From an uncultured Ruminococcus sp. (lineage in GTDB: Bacteria; Bacillota; Clostridia; Oscillospirales; Acutalibacteraceae): 7,617 nt of DNA. The DNA is taken from positions 1 to 7,617 of the forward strand of contig CALZCU010000037.1 in the NCBI GenBank assembly GCA_945632055.1. The letters are read 5' to 3'. The notes beneath the pieces were generated by a model that saw nothing but the letters and a program-made list of their open reading frames with translations, searched no databases and was not told where the DNA came from. Below, piece after piece: positions 6,267-7,617 of this stretch (its first letter is position 1; each line of letters opens with the position of its first letter). The translations under genes and the position numbers were made by a program.

Positions 6267-7541
6267 ATGAACGATTTACTTATTAAAAATGCAGTGGTTG
6301 TATCTCCTGCCGATAAAATAAACGGCAGATGCGATATACTTGTTAAGGACGGAAAAATAGCCGAAACAGGCGAAAATCTCAGCTTTGACGGCGAGATAAT
6401 CAATGCTGAGGGGCTTTATGCAATTCCTGCGTTTATAGATATGCATGTTCATCTTCGTGACCCCGGACAGACGCAGAAAGAGGATATAATAACAGGCTGC
6501 AGAGCGGCGGCGGCAGGCGGAGTTACAAGCCTGCTTGCAATGCCAAACACAACGCCTGCAACCGACAGCAAAGAGGTTGTCGAGTATATCCTTGATAAGG
6601 CAAGAACTGCCGACGCAAGGGTTTATGTTGCGGCAAGCATTACAAAGGGACTTAAAAGCCTTGAGCCGACCGATATTGAGGAGCTGAAAAACGCAGGTGC
6701 AATCGCACTTACCGACGACGGCAGACCTGTTGAGAATACAAAGCTTTTGAGCGATGCGATGGAAAAGGCTCCGCTTTACGGTATGCACATTGTTGCTCAC
6801 TGCGAGGATTTGTTCCTTGCAGACGGAGGAAAAATCAATGAGGGCGAGGTGTCGGAAAAGCTCGGTGTAAAGGGTATTCCTGCCGCCGCAGAGGACTGCG
6901 GAACGGCAAGGGAAATTGCACTTGCGGCGGCGCTTGATGTACCCGTACACATCTGCCATGTAAGCACAAAGACGAGCGTTGCGCTCATAAGAGATGCAAA
7001 AAACAGGGGAGTAAAGGTGACTGCCGAAACTGCTCCGCACTACTTTTCGCTGACCGATAAGGAGCTTCTCAGGGGCGACGCTGATTTCAGGATGAATCCT
7101 CCGCTAAGAACGATTGAGGATATGGACGAGATAATAAACGGCTTGCTTGACGGAACGCTTGACGCAATCGCAACCGACCACGCACCGCACACTGTTGAGG
7201 ACAAGGCGGATTTTGTCAAGGCTCCTAACGGCTCAATAGGAATGGAAACCTCGCTTGCAGTGGGAATCACCTGCCTTGTTAAGAGAGGGCTGATGAGCTT
7301 TGACAGGCTCGTTGAAAAGATGAGCGTAAATCCTGCAAAAATTCTCGGAATAAACGCAGGAACGCTGGCTGTCGGAGCGCCTGCCGACATTGCTCTTGTC
7401 AACCTTGACGAGGAGTGGACAGTCGATGTCGACAAACTTCACGGCAAAAGCAAAAACACTCCGTTCAAGGGCAGACGGCTGTTCGGCAAGGTAAAGAAAA
7501 CAATCCTCGGCGGCAGAGTTGTTTTTGATGATGATGAATAA
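6267..7541 (+). CDS. pyrC: Dihydroorotase, type I (PyrC)
   Basis: Reversibly cyclises N-carbamoyl-L-aspartate to L-dihydroorotate, the third step of de novo UMP synthesis, in the cytoplasm. The 424-residue sequence is full length for the bacterial type I family in the amidohydrolase superfamily (TIM barrel with a dinuclear zinc site). Visible ligands and substrate residues: H60 and H62 in DMHVHLRDPG, R64, N94 in MPNTTP, D151 in LTDDG (in type I enzymes this Asp bridges the metals in place of a carboxylated Lys), H178 in AHCED, H231 in CHVS, N277 in RMNPP, and D304 in ATDHAPH. All key positions are intact, so an active enzyme rather than a PyrC-like inactive partner is expected. The ATG at 6267 follows the previous stop by 15 nt, with a modest GGTGA site 4 nt upstream. 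No pyrimidine attenuator or other pyr gene is seen in the window. Allantoinase and hydantoinase are less likely given the DHOase-type HLRDPG and TDHAPH motifs. Confidence 0.95.
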   Translation: MNDLLIKNAVVVSPADKINGRCDILVKDGKIAETGENLSFDGEIINAEGLYAIPAFIDMHVHLRDPGQTQKEDIITGCRAAAAGGVTSLLAMPNTTPATDSKEVVEYILDKARTADARVYVAASITKGLKSLEPTDIEELKNAGAIALTDDGRPVENTKLLSDAMEKAPLYGMHIVAHCEDLFLADGGKINEGEVSEKLGVKGIPAAAEDCGTAREIALAAALDVPVHICHVSTKTSVALIRDAKNRGVKVTAETAPHYFSLTDKELLRGDADFRMNPPLRTIEDMDEIINGLLDGTLDAIATDHAPHTVEDKADFVKAPNGSIGMETSLAVGITCLVKRGLMSFDRLVEKMSVNPAKILGINAGTLAVGAPADIALVNLDEEWTVDVDKLHGKSKNTPFKGRRLFGKVKKTILGGRVVFDDDE

Positions 7542-7570
7542 AATATGAATATTGATGATAGCAACAAGCC

Positions 7571-7617
7571 TTCCCTTGAGGAAATTCCCCTGTTAGGGGA
7601 AATGTCACGAAGTGACA
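7571..7617. repeat. Intergenic double-hairpin repeat (right copy, inverted, cut by window end)
   Basis: TTCCCC (7585-7590) pairs with GGGGAA (7596-7601) around a 5-nt loop. It is followed by TGTCAC (7603-7608) pairing with GTGACA (7612-7617) around GAA, ending exactly at the window edge. Upstream, TTCC (7571-7574) can also pair with GGAA (7580-7583). On the minus strand the order is GTCAC/GTGACA hairpin, then CCCC/GGGG hairpin, matching the layout of the left copy on the plus strand. No T-run follows within the window, so its use as the pyrC terminator is unproven. Confidence 0.6.

Noticed and set aside
6276..7040. 254-codon open frame on the minus strand within pyrC
   Set aside because: It is complementary to conserved dihydroorotase motifs, its Cys/Arg-rich composition is unlike a real protein, and it has no ribosome site.

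Overview
The window looks like chromosomal DNA from an anaerobic, fermentative Clostridia-type bacterium (Bacillota). Ruminococcus or another Oscillospiraceae relative is the best guess. This rests on a trimeric NAD-linked [FeFe]-hydrogenase, strong AGGAGG-type ribosome binding sites, AT-rich intergenic DNA with sigma-A-like promoters, TTG starts, and GTCA/TGAC plus CTCCCC/GGGGAG hairpin repeats of a kind I associate with such genomes. The genus is inference.

Layout: positions 1-51 hold an intergenic double-hairpin repeat, followed by a short AT-rich stretch with a possible rightward terminator. From 4245 down to 154 on the minus strand runs a tight operon, hydC-hydB-hydA. It encodes a NuoE-like [2Fe-2S] subunit, a NuoF-like flavin/NAD subunit with extra ferredoxin domains, and the H-cluster catalytic subunit. 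hydC and hydB overlap by 4 nt (ATGA), and hydB and hydA are 13 nt apart. The intergenic segment 4246-4520 carries two divergent promoters with several inverted repeats between them. On the plus strand it is followed by a 576-residue secreted/membrane-anchored protein that I do not recognise (4521-6251), and 15 nt later by pyrC, type I dihydroorotase (6267-7541). After pyrC comes a second double-hairpin repeat, in the opposite orientation and cut by the window end.

How the genes work together: the Hyd proteins should form one soluble complex coupling H2 and NAD(H), and probably also ferredoxin (electron bifurcation/confurcation), to dispose of or recover fermentation electrons. PyrC performs the third step of de novo pyrimidine synthesis. 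No pathway link between the hydrogenase and the divergent pair is evident. The membrane protein has a signal peptide, one transmembrane helix, a strongly acidic cytoplasmic tail and a very basic C-terminus. It is the least explained gene here and the best candidate for new biology. I found no CRISPR array, tRNA, rRNA, transposase or phage gene.
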